This document shows, one piece after another, positions 11,588 to 24,300 of a stretch of 64,000 nucleotides of DNA (position 1 is the stretch's first letter; the number at the start of each line of letters is the position of its first letter). The DNA comes from Incurvaria masculella. Lineage: Eukaryota > Arthropoda > Insecta > Lepidoptera > Incurvariidae. The position numbers and the translations under genes were made by a program. Below the pieces are notes generated by a model. The model saw only the letters and a list, made by a program, of their open reading frames with translations. It did no database searches and was not told the origin of the DNA. Location: NCBI GenBank assembly GCA_946894095.1, contig OX335651.1, positions 18,188,501 through 18,252,500 of the forward strand, written 5' to 3'.

Positions 11588-12300
11588 CTAACCTGCCCGC
11601 CGCAGGGTAACTAGTTCAGGAGCCCGAGTGTCGAGTCTAACGATGAGACGCCAGCTATTCTCCTCCACCTCTGCCTGGTTTGCGGACGGGTGGTGTACTT
11701 GACCAGCAACGAGCAGATCGTTTATTTGTAGCGGAAAAAGGTAAAGCACGGAGCCCCGCGGTAACCCGGCATTATCTGAAACAACAACCATTAACAATAC
11801 TTCTACATTGCGGCGATTTAGTCACACAGGTCAGCTAGAAGGCCGTAGGAGCGCAGCTAAAACGCGTTGCATCCAGCCCAATAGAGATACCTAACTTCCC
11901 CATTATATCTGAGCGTATCGCCTATCTCACATGCACTTCTTGGAAATCGGTCAAAGTTCAGCCTGTGCTTAAGAAAGGCGACCGATCGGATCGGGCCATT
12001 ACCTGATCTTCTATGAAAACTGATGGAGCGCCTTATCAACATCCAGTTGATGAGATAATTAGAGAGCAATGAACTACTTACCCATCCGGGGTCTACGACG
12101 GGGATCTCTTAATTTACATCTCGCTGATGGGCGGTTCGGTCGAAAAACACGGCAAATGTTGGGCTACCGACCTATCGCAAAAACGTTTGATCGGGTCTGC
12201 AATTAGACCTACGGCTTTGCTCTAGTCTAGTCACACAGGTCGTTTGCTTAAACATAGCATGTATCAAGGACTAACACGGCTTCAATGTTTTAATAAGCTG
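11588..12300 (-). pseudogene. Non-LTR retrotransposon RT relic, internally inverted
   Basis: The minus strand at 11588-11797 encodes AGLPRGSVLYLFPLQINDLL, a decayed form of the R1/Jockey-type GVPQGSVLSPTLF..INDLL motif. The + strand at about 11935-12215 encodes the more N-terminal RT part: VKVQPVLKKGDRSD and later IAKTFDRVCN (family AKAFDRVWH), with stops. The two halves face opposite directions, as in 5'-inverted LINE insertions. The + strand part is flanked by a 14-bp direct repeat (tagtcacacaggtc at 11819 and 12228). It is not functional. Confidence 0.7.
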
Positions 12301-12487
12301 ACTTCCATGTTCCATGATTAATTTCGTAGAAACCGTCAAACGCTTGTATTTAGAATTCCAGGGTCAAAAACCGCCTCTATCGAAGATAACATCATTGCTA
12401 TGAGACAACTAATCATCGGAAAACATTATGTGAAAGGCTTTAACCTTGGGGATTTTTAGTATCCCTACTTTGGAGTGGAATAAGTAT

Positions 12488-12797
12488 TTCAAAACCGGCC
12501 AAGTGCGAGTCGGACTCCCACACGAAGGGTTCCATGCCATCGTACAAGGTTTAACACAAAAAATCACGTTTTTTGTATGGGACCCCCCTTTATTTTTTTT
12601 TTATTTTACCTATTTTTTGTTATAGCGGCAAAATAAATACATACTCTGTGAAAATTTCAGCTGCCTACCTATTACGGTTCATGAGGTACAGCCCTGTGAC
12701 AGACGGACGGACGGACGGACGGACGGACGGACGGGCGGACAGCGGAGGCTTAGTAATAGGGTTCCGTTTTCACCCTTTGGGTACGGAACCCTAAAAA
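12488..12797 (+). repeat. Dispersed repeat with (GGAC)n core
   Basis: Opens aaaccggccaagtgcgagtc and ends tttgggtacggaaccctaaa, with a (ggac)n run at about 12700-12735. Same family as the copies at 10763, 25907, 35792 and 53283. Confidence 0.85.
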
Positions 12798-12799
12798 CT

Positions 12800-15180
12800 G
12801 GTTCAAGCCTATGGTTAAGTGTATTAAATATTTTTGGGAATAATTAATGGGAATATTTAATATAGATATTAAATGTTCTTGTTGTTTTTTTTCAAACGAC
12901 AAATGTTTAATGCTTTGTTTAACTGCGAGCAACGAGAACGGGAATGTGTCTGATATGTGAACAATATGCCTTTCACAGTCAATGACATATAATCGTCGTA
13001 ACTTCGACGTGGCGAATCGTTCGTTTTCTGCCGGTCACTGTTCAGGGTCCATAAGTGCCGCCTGTCTTCAGCACTCTTGTCACTTGTAGCGCAGCTAAAC
13101 TCACGCCGGCGCCGTCTCGCCAGCAGCGGTGGTGTGCAGGATGCGGTGATCCTCCTCCAGCCACCGATCTGCTGCTTCCCGGAATGAGTTGTTACAGGTA
13201 TCATCAAATGAGTAAGAACCACGGCCTGATATAATGAGTTCACGAGGCAAATTCTCTATTTGTATAAACTCCTACAGTAAAGAGAGTGGGTGGACTAACT
13301 TGAATAGACCCGTCTTAACCAGTTTTGTATGGTTACTCCTGTGCTAATCTCATACTAAGCTATGACAGTATCTCTCTGAATACGAATGTACGTATTTCTC
13401 CATAGATTCATAGGTTAGATGAGCGATGGCGGCTTCGGGATTCTCGGGAAAATTTGTATTTTAAAATGCTTTCACTTTTGAATTTAGGTCCAAGGAAGAT
13501 ACACATACTTGCGATGAAGAAACGTGACGGAATGACACATTCAAGAAAAAGGACCGTCTTCGCGTAAGTATCAAAAAATCTCCATAAAAACTAATCATTT
13601 CGGAAAATAGTGAAAATACTTTCATTCTCAAAGAAACACAAATATTACCAGGAAGAGAACCAATACAACAGCATATTAAAATACGCAACCAAAAGTAATA
13701 ATGTGACAGAACCAAAATATACATGACTGCAATTACTTACCAAATTTATCGATAATTAGATAAAGATATGGATTGCGATAGTGAAATATTAAATGTATTT
13801 ATCTTTAGCTTTATATTGGCATGCGTTCTTAATTTTAATCCAGTCTGCGGCCGGTGATGCCGCTTCATACCTAGACCGCAATAAAACTAAGCAATGTAAG
13901 TAACTTCTTAGTCATACTCTAATCTAGTGCCCATTAATATCACTTTTTAATATTTCTCTAATATAGTGGCCATTGAGGTCAAGGTTATGGCGTGAAGTCC
14001 ACCTGGACTAAACAAATTTTAATGTAAGACTTTTCAGACCAAATATGCTGTGTGTGTGCAAGAAGCCAAACGCTCTGAAAGTTCAATTCGGAATTGTATC
14101 AGATCAAGTCAAGGTCAATTCTATATCGGTATATACATATGTATATTTATATATATTTCGGTTAAAGTCCGATTTTGGTTAAAGTTTGAAAATGATCATC
14201 CTTGAAGGATATTGGATTTCTGCAATTGTACCCATGTTGAGTGCACTAAATAAGAATTGGTGACAAGCAAAAAAATAGAACTTTAAAATGTTTTTTTAAT
14301 TTTTTGTATGCAAAAAAATTCAGTATAGATTTTCTTTCTTACCATACACTCGAAATTAGTGCAAGCGACACGGGTATATCTGAAAAATATTAGTTAGCTC
14401 CAAGAACAAAAATATTTCAGACTTTAACCAACATCGGGCTCTAACCGTAAAATATACACCGAATATTGGTTATTAAATCACTCTATATATATTTCTTTCA
14501 TGCATTACTTTCTTTATCTTTATAGATTGGATAAGTTGGCTATAATATTGATGATCTGATGGCTTCATTTATTAATACAAAAAAGTGCGTACACACTATA
14601 GATAAAGGGAAGGAGTTATGCCTACTAGGAGACTAGATGTCTCCAATTTTAAAAAACTACCATGGACCTAACTTATACGTACATGCCACATGCATACATA
14701 GTTGCAGACGTATCGGGAGGGTTTGTGGGGGTAGGAACTGACATGACGAACGCATTTTTAGACCAAATTCGCGCGCGGTGGTGATGTTTCGACTGTGTGG
14801 CACACGACGCGTCGCCGGATTCATATACAATTATATGGTCACTTTGACCATACGGCGGACACGAGATATCGACAGCATGCCACTTCTCCTTCCTTTCTCT
14901 TCAGTGGTGCACACTCTGCTCGACCGATGTCAGGGGTCCAAGTTTTTAAATATCGTTTTGGAATTATACAATTATATAATATAGCGTTATCAGTTTTATT
15001 AGGGCATTTAAAACATTATTTTAAAGCTATGAATACTAAGTTTAGTACTTTTAACACTTAATGAAACTTTTGAGCTTTGTAAGAAAACTTACAAGTATCC
15101 TAGGTAACTTGTAATAATGGAGAGTTGACATGGTTATTGGGCTTATCCAACCCAAACTAGCCGATTGTATGTAATCCAAC
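12800..15180. other. Intergenic sequence without recognised genes
   Basis: AT-rich. A 124-codon minus-strand frame (12869-13243) has no recognisable domain and I do not call it. About 14760-14900 (ggtggtgatgtttcgactgtgtggcacacgac) resembles 60295-60330, so a dispersed repeat is present. Confidence 0.5.
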
Positions 15181-15188
15181 CTAATTCT

Positions 15189-15343
15189 AAGGGCCGAGTG
15201 CACGAAAAGACAAACAATCTAAATCAACGTCAATGTATGATTAAACACGTCACTTTGTGTGGAAAGTTAGGAAGGAACTCCATTCGATTCAATAAAAGTG
15301 ACGTTGATTAACTCAGCCGTTTCTTCGTGCAATCGGGGCTAAA
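15189..15343. mobile_element. Short MITE (second copy near 55752-55914)
   Basis: The ends are inverted: gggccgagtgcacgaa at the left and ttcgtgcaatcggggc at the right. The copy near 55752-55914 is in reverse order and ends ttcgtgcactcggccct. About 155 bp, with no coding capacity. Confidence 0.65.
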
Positions 15344-15699
15344 CCGAACCTAATGGAATTCATGCAAATATAAGTTTCCTAGGATAGATGTAAGCTTACG
15401 CGACACATATACCAACCGGACTTCGCAGGCACGTAGGTTGGGCCGTATCTCTGAAGGAAATATTTTCGGGTGAACTGATAATTTCGATTGTCTTATCGAT
15501 TGATTACGGGTCGTTAGCAATCATCAGAACTGATATCATATCGATTTAACGACTGGAAAATGTAACATTCCAAAAAACTACTACCTCTGAAAGCGTTTAT
15601 CCCACGTGATACTCCTAATTCAAAATGAGGACAAAATTGCACACCGATGAGACCTAGCTTAAGCATATATACGAAATCTCGAAGTAATGCAAATTGACG

Positions 15700-16080
15700 T
15701 CACAATGTACTACTTTTAGTTAGCCTTAGTTTCTGTAAAGACTATTATGTTAGCCCTAGTGTTATCAAAATGCCCATAGAAAAAATAGTTTCTCAAAAGC
15801 AATGCATATCATATTATTTCCTAACTATTATTTTAAATGTTACGACTATTTACCTCAGCCTAAAAATAACGTAAAGTAGTACTATTACATGTTGCTTTGA
15901 CACATTTTGTGTGCACGAAATGTCAAAGCATTGCAAAGTGGCGGCACAAAGTACTACTTTTCGTTAGTGTTAGTTTCTGTTAAGACTATTATGTCAGCCC
16001 TAGTGTTATCAAAATGCCCATAGACAAATTAGTTCCTCAAAATCAATGCATATTATATTATTTGCTAACTATTATTATAA
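15700..16080 (+). repeat. Tandem duplication upstream of APN gene A
   Basis: About 138 bp at 15700-15838 recurs at 15943-16080 (offset about 243 bp). Shared strings include gactattatgt and ccctagtgttatcaaaatgc, followed by tcaatgcatat-like sequence. Identity looks like 85-90% by eye. It lies 330-700 bp upstream of the start codon of gene A, so promoter or 5' UTR function is possible but not shown. Confidence 0.75.
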
Positions 16081-16408
16081 CCGAGCAAGTACATTTGAAA
16101 GCTATAACATGTAGTAAAATAAATATTTTTTTAGATAAAATATGCTTAGCTTCAAAAAAAAATTTTTTTTTCGAAGTTTTGTTTTTCCTATGACCGTTAA
16201 ATTCGCAATAAACTTCTGAAAACACGCGAAATGAGCGATATTGAGACATTCATTCAGTAAAAACAAAATTTCATAAAAAACTGTTAAGTAATGAAAACAT
16301 TACATTAATTATAAATTTAACAAATAACTATTTTCATTTATTTCCGTTTTAAATGTGTTATGACGAAGATTAAAATGAAAATTAAATAACAATTATCGAA
16401 TATCGCAG

Positions 16409-18337
16409 ATGTCTCCGGCGACGTTTCTGCTAGTGGCGCTTGCCCTGGTGGGCGCTACGCTTGCCAGAAGCCCATTCCCCCACGATGACAGCACTGCCAA
16501 CGCCGCGAGTACCACCAACGATGTCGTCATGTTCAACGACTCTCCCTACCGTATTCCTAACACGACCTCGCCCAGAAGATACAGGCTCAGATTGAGCCCC
16601 GACTTTACGAGTTTCGGATATATCGGTCTAGTTAGCATTGATATAGTCGCCAATAGTGCCGGTGTCAACCAGATCGTCTTGCAATCTGAGGACCTCACCA
16701 TCATCACCGCTACAGTCGTTCTCAATAATGTCAACATTTTGGCCAACAACCAAATTGACCAATACAATATGCTTTACCTCAACCTTAACACCGAGTTGCT
16801 CTACACACCCGAGAGTGAGACTGTCTACACCATCACTATCGCCTTCAACGGTGTCTTGAGGACCGACATGTACGGATTCTACAGGAGTTGGTACACCACT
16901 GGCAACGAGATAAGGTAATCATTCGGTTTGTTGAAATGATGCAAGTTTGAAAAAGGGCAAAAGTATAATATTGAGTTTCTGAATCCGTCCCGGTTGAAAA
17001 AAGAGTATTTACAGAGTTGGCCCTCGACTTAAAATTATTAGCAATTACTTAAGGTGGCCCAACCCGGCGGGCCTAACTCATCCGCGGGCACGGTACAAAA
17101 CCGTGCTGTTGCGCTCTGGGACCTTCTCTGTTTCAAAGAATAAGACAGGCTCCGATATGAGGAAGATGCAACATGTCCACAAAAAAGACAATGTGCATAG
17201 CGTATGATTTGGTAAGATTTGCGAAAATTTTAATTTCAAAACGACTTATAGCTAAAAGTAAACCACGACCGCTGTAGTCAAAAATCTAACAAAAAACAAA
17301 TAGATTATAAATCTTGATTAAATAAGCTAAGTTTAATGACTAATCTTTTTAAGACGTTCTTACTTTATCATTGCGTAATCCACCTCCAAAGTTATTTTAT
17401 AAAACGCGCGAAAAATTCGAACTTTCGGACCTTATAACTTAGACACCAAACACAATTTTACAATGGCAATGGTCATCAGATATCTAGTTCAAGCTATTTT
17501 GAGCAAAATTTTGGCTCTTTGACAAGAAATATGGGCGTGATCTTCTTTCCCCTTTTGTATGGGGAGATGAGCGGGATGGGCCACCTTAATATTAAAAGAT
17601 CGAACAATAGTAAATATGATTATTTATTTGAGCTAAAGTAAACTGTTCCTACAACAGCAATGCTACCTACACGTTTGACAATGTTGATACGGTATTGTCT
17701 TCGTAAACAAAAAGTTATCCAGGAATAAAGGTGGACTTGTGTTTTCAGATGGATGGCCTCCACGCAGTTCCAGGCAACATCGGCCCGCGCCGCTTTCCCC
17801 TGCTACGACGAACCCAGCTTTAAGGCTATCTTCGATATTGTCATTGAACGCCCTGCCACCTACAGAAGTTGGTCCAACATGCGGCTCGAGGTTTCGACGT
17901 TGCTCCCTAAGTAATTACAAATACATTCGATAACCTAATAGGTTTCCACATTGAGACTACATAGGAAAAAAATAATGACTCAATTGGTTCAACTGGATTT
18001 GCTAGAAGATCAACTTCTGGCGACAATATTGTGGTTTCTATCTCATTGTAGCAAGATAATCGAATATGTAACTACGTTTCGCTACTACGCCCATGATGTG
18101 TGTTATTATGATTGATTGATGGAAATGATTTTAATGCGCCACATAAAACAATTTAAAAAAGGAAGTACAGTCATTAACAACATAATAAGTGGGGCGCAAA
18201 GGCGGGCTTATCCCTCGAAGAGATTTCTTCCAGCCGACCTTTGGGTGTTTCAGAAGTTTAATAGGGATATATTCGTAGGTAGTTACGGTAGGTTTGCTTT
18301 GTATACTTATTACAAATTATTTAATTATTATTATTAG

Positions 18338-18368
<31 letters not shown>

Positions 18369-21300
18369 CGCTGTCTACTAATGATGTAACTAGTCTTGTA
18401 TCTGGAAGTAAGGCATCCACAACTTAGCCTACGTTAACACATATCATTCCGAATTTATTTCTAAAACACATTTTCAGTGGCCGCTACGAAGATACGTTCT
18501 ACCCGACGCCTGTCATGTCGACCTACCTCCTGGCTTTCATCGTGGCAGAGTATTCGTCCCTTGAAGTGACCAACAACCAGGGATTTCTCACCTATGAAGT
18601 GATCGCCAGGCCCGATGCCATATCCAGCGGCCAGGGGACTTATGCCCTGGAGCTTGGCCAAGCGCTTTTGGCTGCCATGGATACTCACACGGGAATACCA
18701 TTCGCTGACATGGCTCCAAACATTAAGATGACCCAAGCATCTATTCCCGACTTCTCAGCTGGCGCTATGGAAAACTGGGGATTGTTGACTTACAGGTGGG
18801 CATGTCGTTATAATCGGGTACGATTACGTTAATCTATGCTGCATGAAACTTGATGTTTTTCTAATTGTCATGATCATCTAGATCGAAACTTTACTGCCGA
18901 ATTAATTCACGTTATTCATAAACACAAAAATTGGATACTAAAAAAGATTAGACGTATGTATGCTCAGTGATTTTCTTAATATTTTCTTACATTTAATCCA
19001 ATACATGCCATTAAGGCATCGAATGATTATTAAATTTACTCTTGCAGAGAGGCGTATCTAATGTATGACCCTGCCCACACGAACAGCCGTTTCCAAGAAA
19101 GAATAGCTTATATTCTGTCGCATGAGATCGCTCATATGTGGTTCGGAAACCTAGTCACCTGCGAGTGGTGGGATGTTCTTTGGCTAAATGAAGGATTTGC
19201 ACGGTACTACCAGTACTTCCTCACTGATATGGTGAGTATGCAGCGTGAATATAAGTATTAGCACACTGTCTTATTCAATTATACATTTTACAACCAACAC
19301 TTTGGAAACAAGTTTTACCGTAAAATTATGATACATATATAAATAGAATACGGTTATACGACGGTTGAACTTTCACAGGTGGAGACAGAAATGGGTTTCG
19401 AAACCCGTTTTATCACAGAACAAGTCCACTCTTCTCTCCTTTCGGACTCTGTCTACACGGCTCATCCATTGACGAATAGTGTGGACAGCCCTGCTTCAGT
19501 GAGCTTGCACTTTTCCACCATCACCTACAACAAGGGTGCTGCCATCATCCGCATGACTGAACACCTTCTAGAATCCGAAGTACATAGTTTTGGACTGAAC
19601 CAGTACCTCTTAGCCAGGTAGATTTTGAAGCCTTCAACTGTATATTATTGAAAGTTGTGTCCATCTCATTTATATAAATTGATTAGGTAAACATTTATGT
19701 TCTAGATTTCTTTAGATGCAACCATACTTAAATTTCTTAAGGTCTGGTGTGGATCAGCTACACGAGACTGGTGTGGCTGATCCACACTTGTACCCACATT
19801 TGTACAATACTTAAATTTCTTAAGGCCTGATATGGACCAGCCGCCCAAGCACAGAAGTCGCCGCATTGATGCTGTCTCACTCAAACGTAAGACAAGTCCG
19901 TCAAGATACAGTGGGAACGCATTAACAAAACTCACTGCAACTTCCGTGTTTGGGGATTCGACGTAAATCCCGTCCGGGTTGGTTCGCATTGAGTGAAATA
20001 TAGTCGAATGGTCGACGAAAAATTGTCCGTGTTTTCTATATCAACCTAATTCTGCAATACAAGAAAGGTATTAGGAAGCAAGGAGATGTGCCATGACTGC
20101 AGGTTTCTTATTCTTATTATTATTATTTTTATGTGACTGGACATGGATGGCTAATACCACAAGTTCTGTCATGGTATTAGCCCAACACATCACATGGGAA
20201 CTAGGTGCCATGCCAGGACCTTCCTTATATTGCACGGCTACATTGAACTGGATGGAAAACACGGACAATTTTCATTGCCGCTTCGACCATCGTTCATCCA
20301 ATGCGATGGTACCAACCCGGGCGGGATAAACCCTACCACCTAGTAAGTAAGGAAGGGGACCTACAGCTTATCGTGGAATCCGAACCACGGCCAGCCTCTC
20401 TCAACGGTCGAATGGTGGTCACCCATCCAAGACCAGACCGGACCCAGCGTTGCTTAACTTCGGAGAGCGATCGCCGAAGTGTCGCGCCACTGGGCCACTG
20501 AGGCTGACAACCATGTCCTGGAACTGCCATTACTAAATAATTTTACCTTTATGTACCCGTTATAAATATATACATTTACCTAATTTGTTTGTTTTTTTTT
20601 ATTGCAGGAGTTACAACACCGCCGTGCCATCAGACCTGTTTAGCGCTTTGGATAACGCTGCCGCAACCTTCGGTGCCATTTCCGAGTACGGGGCCAGCTT
20701 CACGGTTGATGAATACTACCGCTCCTGGACCGAAAAAGCTGGGCATCCTCTGCTTTATGTCAGCGTCGACCATGCGACTGGGGAAATGGTCATTGAACAG
20801 GTTCGTGATTTGAAAAATATAGGAGGATGACGCCGGTTCAATTGTTACTAGTCAGTCTCGGTAAACCACTGGCGCGACACGTCGAATATACATCTTGAGG
20901 TTGTGCAAGTCTAGTACACTAAATAAAATTCAGATTAACACTCTGGGGTTGCTAAGTTGCATCAAAGTGCTACGGTGCTTTCGGTACTCCAACGTGAACC
21001 AGATACATCTGCCTTGTCTCGATGATCTGTGCTGCTGCATCGTGCCGCAATACTGATATGTTATGTTATGTAAGTAAACTAGCAGCTTTTTTTATTAAAA
21101 ACTTTAATTGGAATGAGAATTATTTTAAATGAAAGTATTATTCTACAGTTAAATAATTTTGGCACATATTTGGCATCAGCTAAAATATTTTCTTTGCATG
21201 ATTCAGGTTCGGATAAAAAATCCACAGGACTCATGGCCCCATAACCTTCCCTGTGCATTGAAAATTACTTTATTTCATTGGGTATTTAAAAATCAGAAGA

Positions 21301-24300
21301 ATTAGATAAGGAAGAACTTTTATCAAGAATCAAGTACACGAAGAAAAGTAACTTAAAAGATTACATTACAAAGCCTATTTCATAAAATAAAACACTACCT
21401 GGAACAGGCGTCTCGACATAACAAATGACCAGATTCTGAACTAAATATGTGAAATCGCCAGAAAAATTAACCAAAAAGGGGTAAACATTAACCCTTAAAT
21501 ATAATGCTATCGAAACCAGAATAGTACGATTTTAAAGCCTTTTAAATTCAATAGGATTCTGTTTGGACATTTATTTTCTGTTTTCACGACATATGTTTTT
21601 TTCAGCGTCGTTTCGACATCAACACTGGCTACTCGAACGTCAGTTCTAACTGGATTATACCTATCACGTTTACCTCCGCCGACAACCCTGACTTCGACAA
21701 CACGAAGCCGACCATTATCATCCGTGACACCATCAGCGTGATCAACCGCGGCCCCCCCGGCAACCACTGGGTTTTGTTCAACAAGCAGCAGACAGGTTAA
21801 TTTCTATTCAATACTATATTTGTAAGTAGGTCTAAGTCTGACAATTAGGAAAAGGATTATTATATTAGATATTTATTGCTCTTCTAGGGATTTCTTTTTT
21901 TGTATGTTTCCATTTTCCATTAAATAAATGTGTCAATTACTGATTTTTTTTTACTCAAGGCAGATATCTAAATGGAATCGGAAATATTTGTTTTAGCATA
22001 AATGTCATTTTTACTTATATCTAGTACTATCTCTTCTACTTAATTTCTATTTCGAAATACGGTTTTCATTAAATCCCATTAGAAAAATATGTAATCACAA
22101 AAATGCCAAAGAAGTTCCGTTTGGACCTAATGAGGCGTTTCACTACATAGTATTACATAACTTACGATTTGACTGGCCCTAGTGCCTAACAGCACATTAT
22201 AATTTAAATCGCCTTGTGTTTTTGAAGAATTCTGTCTATGATACTGATTGGTGATAAACTTTGTTGACAGGTTTCTATCGAGTCAACTATGATGACTACA
22301 CCTGGGGTCTGATCACAATGGCTCTGCGCGGTGAGGGCAGAACAGTCATTCACGAATATAACAAAGCTCAGGTACCTACCTAATTTATTTCAATAAAAAA
22401 TATTTGATTTATAATTCATAATCTAAATACAGAAAAAAAAAAACATTATAACGTGGAATACCTACAGCTTTTACACATAGACAGCTTGCGAAAGAGCTGC
22501 GGATTTTTATTTGCATTCGTTACATTATCCGGAACGACAAGTGTCACATTTAAATTATAAGGTTTTTTTTTATTTATAAAAATAAAAAGCGACACTCAAT
22601 CATTTACCCCGAGTACCGATACCTAAAATATTAAAATCGGTTGAGGCGTTGAGAACATTAGTGGAATGAAATTATATATTATAATAAGTATGTTATAATA
22701 TATATTAAACATGCAAAAATAGATACATGAATACTGAAAACAAAAGTCTCCTCTTGTGAGCGGTCGCGAAAAAAGATATGTTTTAATTCTATCCCGTAAG
22801 CAATATCTTGCATATGTATGACACATATCTCGATTGCATATGGCGCATGGTAACTAAAGCTTTAGTTGTCAGTTGAATATATGTTTCCCAACTTGTTCAG
22901 ATTGTGGACGACCTGTATCAATTCGCTCGCTCCGGCCTGATGTCCTACACCCGCGCCTTCAACATCCTCTCGTTCCTCGAGTTCGAGACGGAATACGCTC
23001 CGTGGATTGCTAATATCAACGGCTTCAACTGGCTTCGCCGCCGCTTTGCCGGTACCCCGCAGCTCGCCAATCTTGAGGTATATGTGTTTGTATTTTATTT
23101 ACCACATATCGCGCGTCGCATTGTATTGTATTGTATTGTTTATTCATCATCCATAGACAGTACACTGCACTCGGATTTGTCATATTTTAGCATTGGCCAG
23201 TTCAGCAAAACAAAACACAGCGAAGAAGAACTGGAAAGAAACTCCGCTGTTTTTTTTTTCAACGTCCACTTAGTCTAAGTTTACAAAAGTGTTTGTCAAT
23301 TATTTTAACAAAAACATAGGTAAAACACTAAATTCACATGAATACACAAAAATTTACAATCCATGCCGTATGCAACAGTTCATGACAAATATCATTTTAT
23401 TTGCAAAGACCTCCCCTCCAACTAATATGTTGCCAATTGGAGCAGGCCAGTCCCCACAAACAGCACCCGTTCACGAGCATCACGCCGGGCACAGCCATTA
23501 CCTCTTTCAACCATATATTATTTTAGGGAAAGAGATAACCTGAGCCAAGCGTCACCGTAAGCAAGGACCTTTAAGCGATGCACTGCTCCAGTGGCAACAC
23601 AACACTGTGAAACACTTGCACATTAGATTTTAATACTATGAGTTTTGTCATAAACTACTACTGTCATACACACCATGTATTACCACATATACATTCGTCA
23701 ACTTGCGAAAACGAATTACATACTAACAAGACAATTAATAAATTAATTTCTACGGTAATGTAGCATAAAATGTCAAAGTAAGAAGATACAAAGAAGAAGA
23801 AGTCAAACGAATATGGTTTTGGTTTTAATTGAGTTATATAGTTAGCGTAGCACTATTATTTATTCTGTGGTTAGACAATTAGGGATTTGACTTTAATATA
23901 TCAGGGAACTATAGGAATATTAGCTTTTGTTAAAATTCTGGATATCAGGGATATATATATATTATTATATAGTAGGGATACATTGGGCAAATTTCAATGT
24001 AGTAAATGAACATTATTACAAATGTGTTGATTAAATATAATATTCAAAATACGTCGTAGAGAATCGAAAGGAGCTTAAAACTGTACATTTTATGCCACAG
24101 AATAAGTAGTAGGGTAAAACCCGACATGCCCAACGATGCCCATGAGCTGCGAAAACCATGCCAGCCAGGTGCTTCTTCACACGATGTTTGAAGGACCCCA
24201 TACTTTAGTTTGGGGGAAATACCACGGCGGGGAGTGCATTCCATAGTTTATCGACCCTACATCTTCTGAACAGTATGTTTATGGAATTTTATCATTACAG

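Noticed and set aside
12869..13243. 124-codon minus-strand open frame
   Set aside because: Low-complexity Arg-rich middle, no recognisable domain, start and end in AT-rich repeat flanks; probably chance.
20440..20500. 5S rRNA gene
   Set aside because: Only part of 5S is present, the start is tRNA-like, and it is fused to a dispersed SINE body with a second copy at 61381-61771.
22623..22826. Small minus-strand frames inside gene A introns
   Set aside because: AT-rich, no homology recognised, no codon bias.
24044..24244. Host minus-strand gene
   Set aside because: The sequence recurs at 46930-47065 and 61985-62040, so it belongs to a dispersed repeat.
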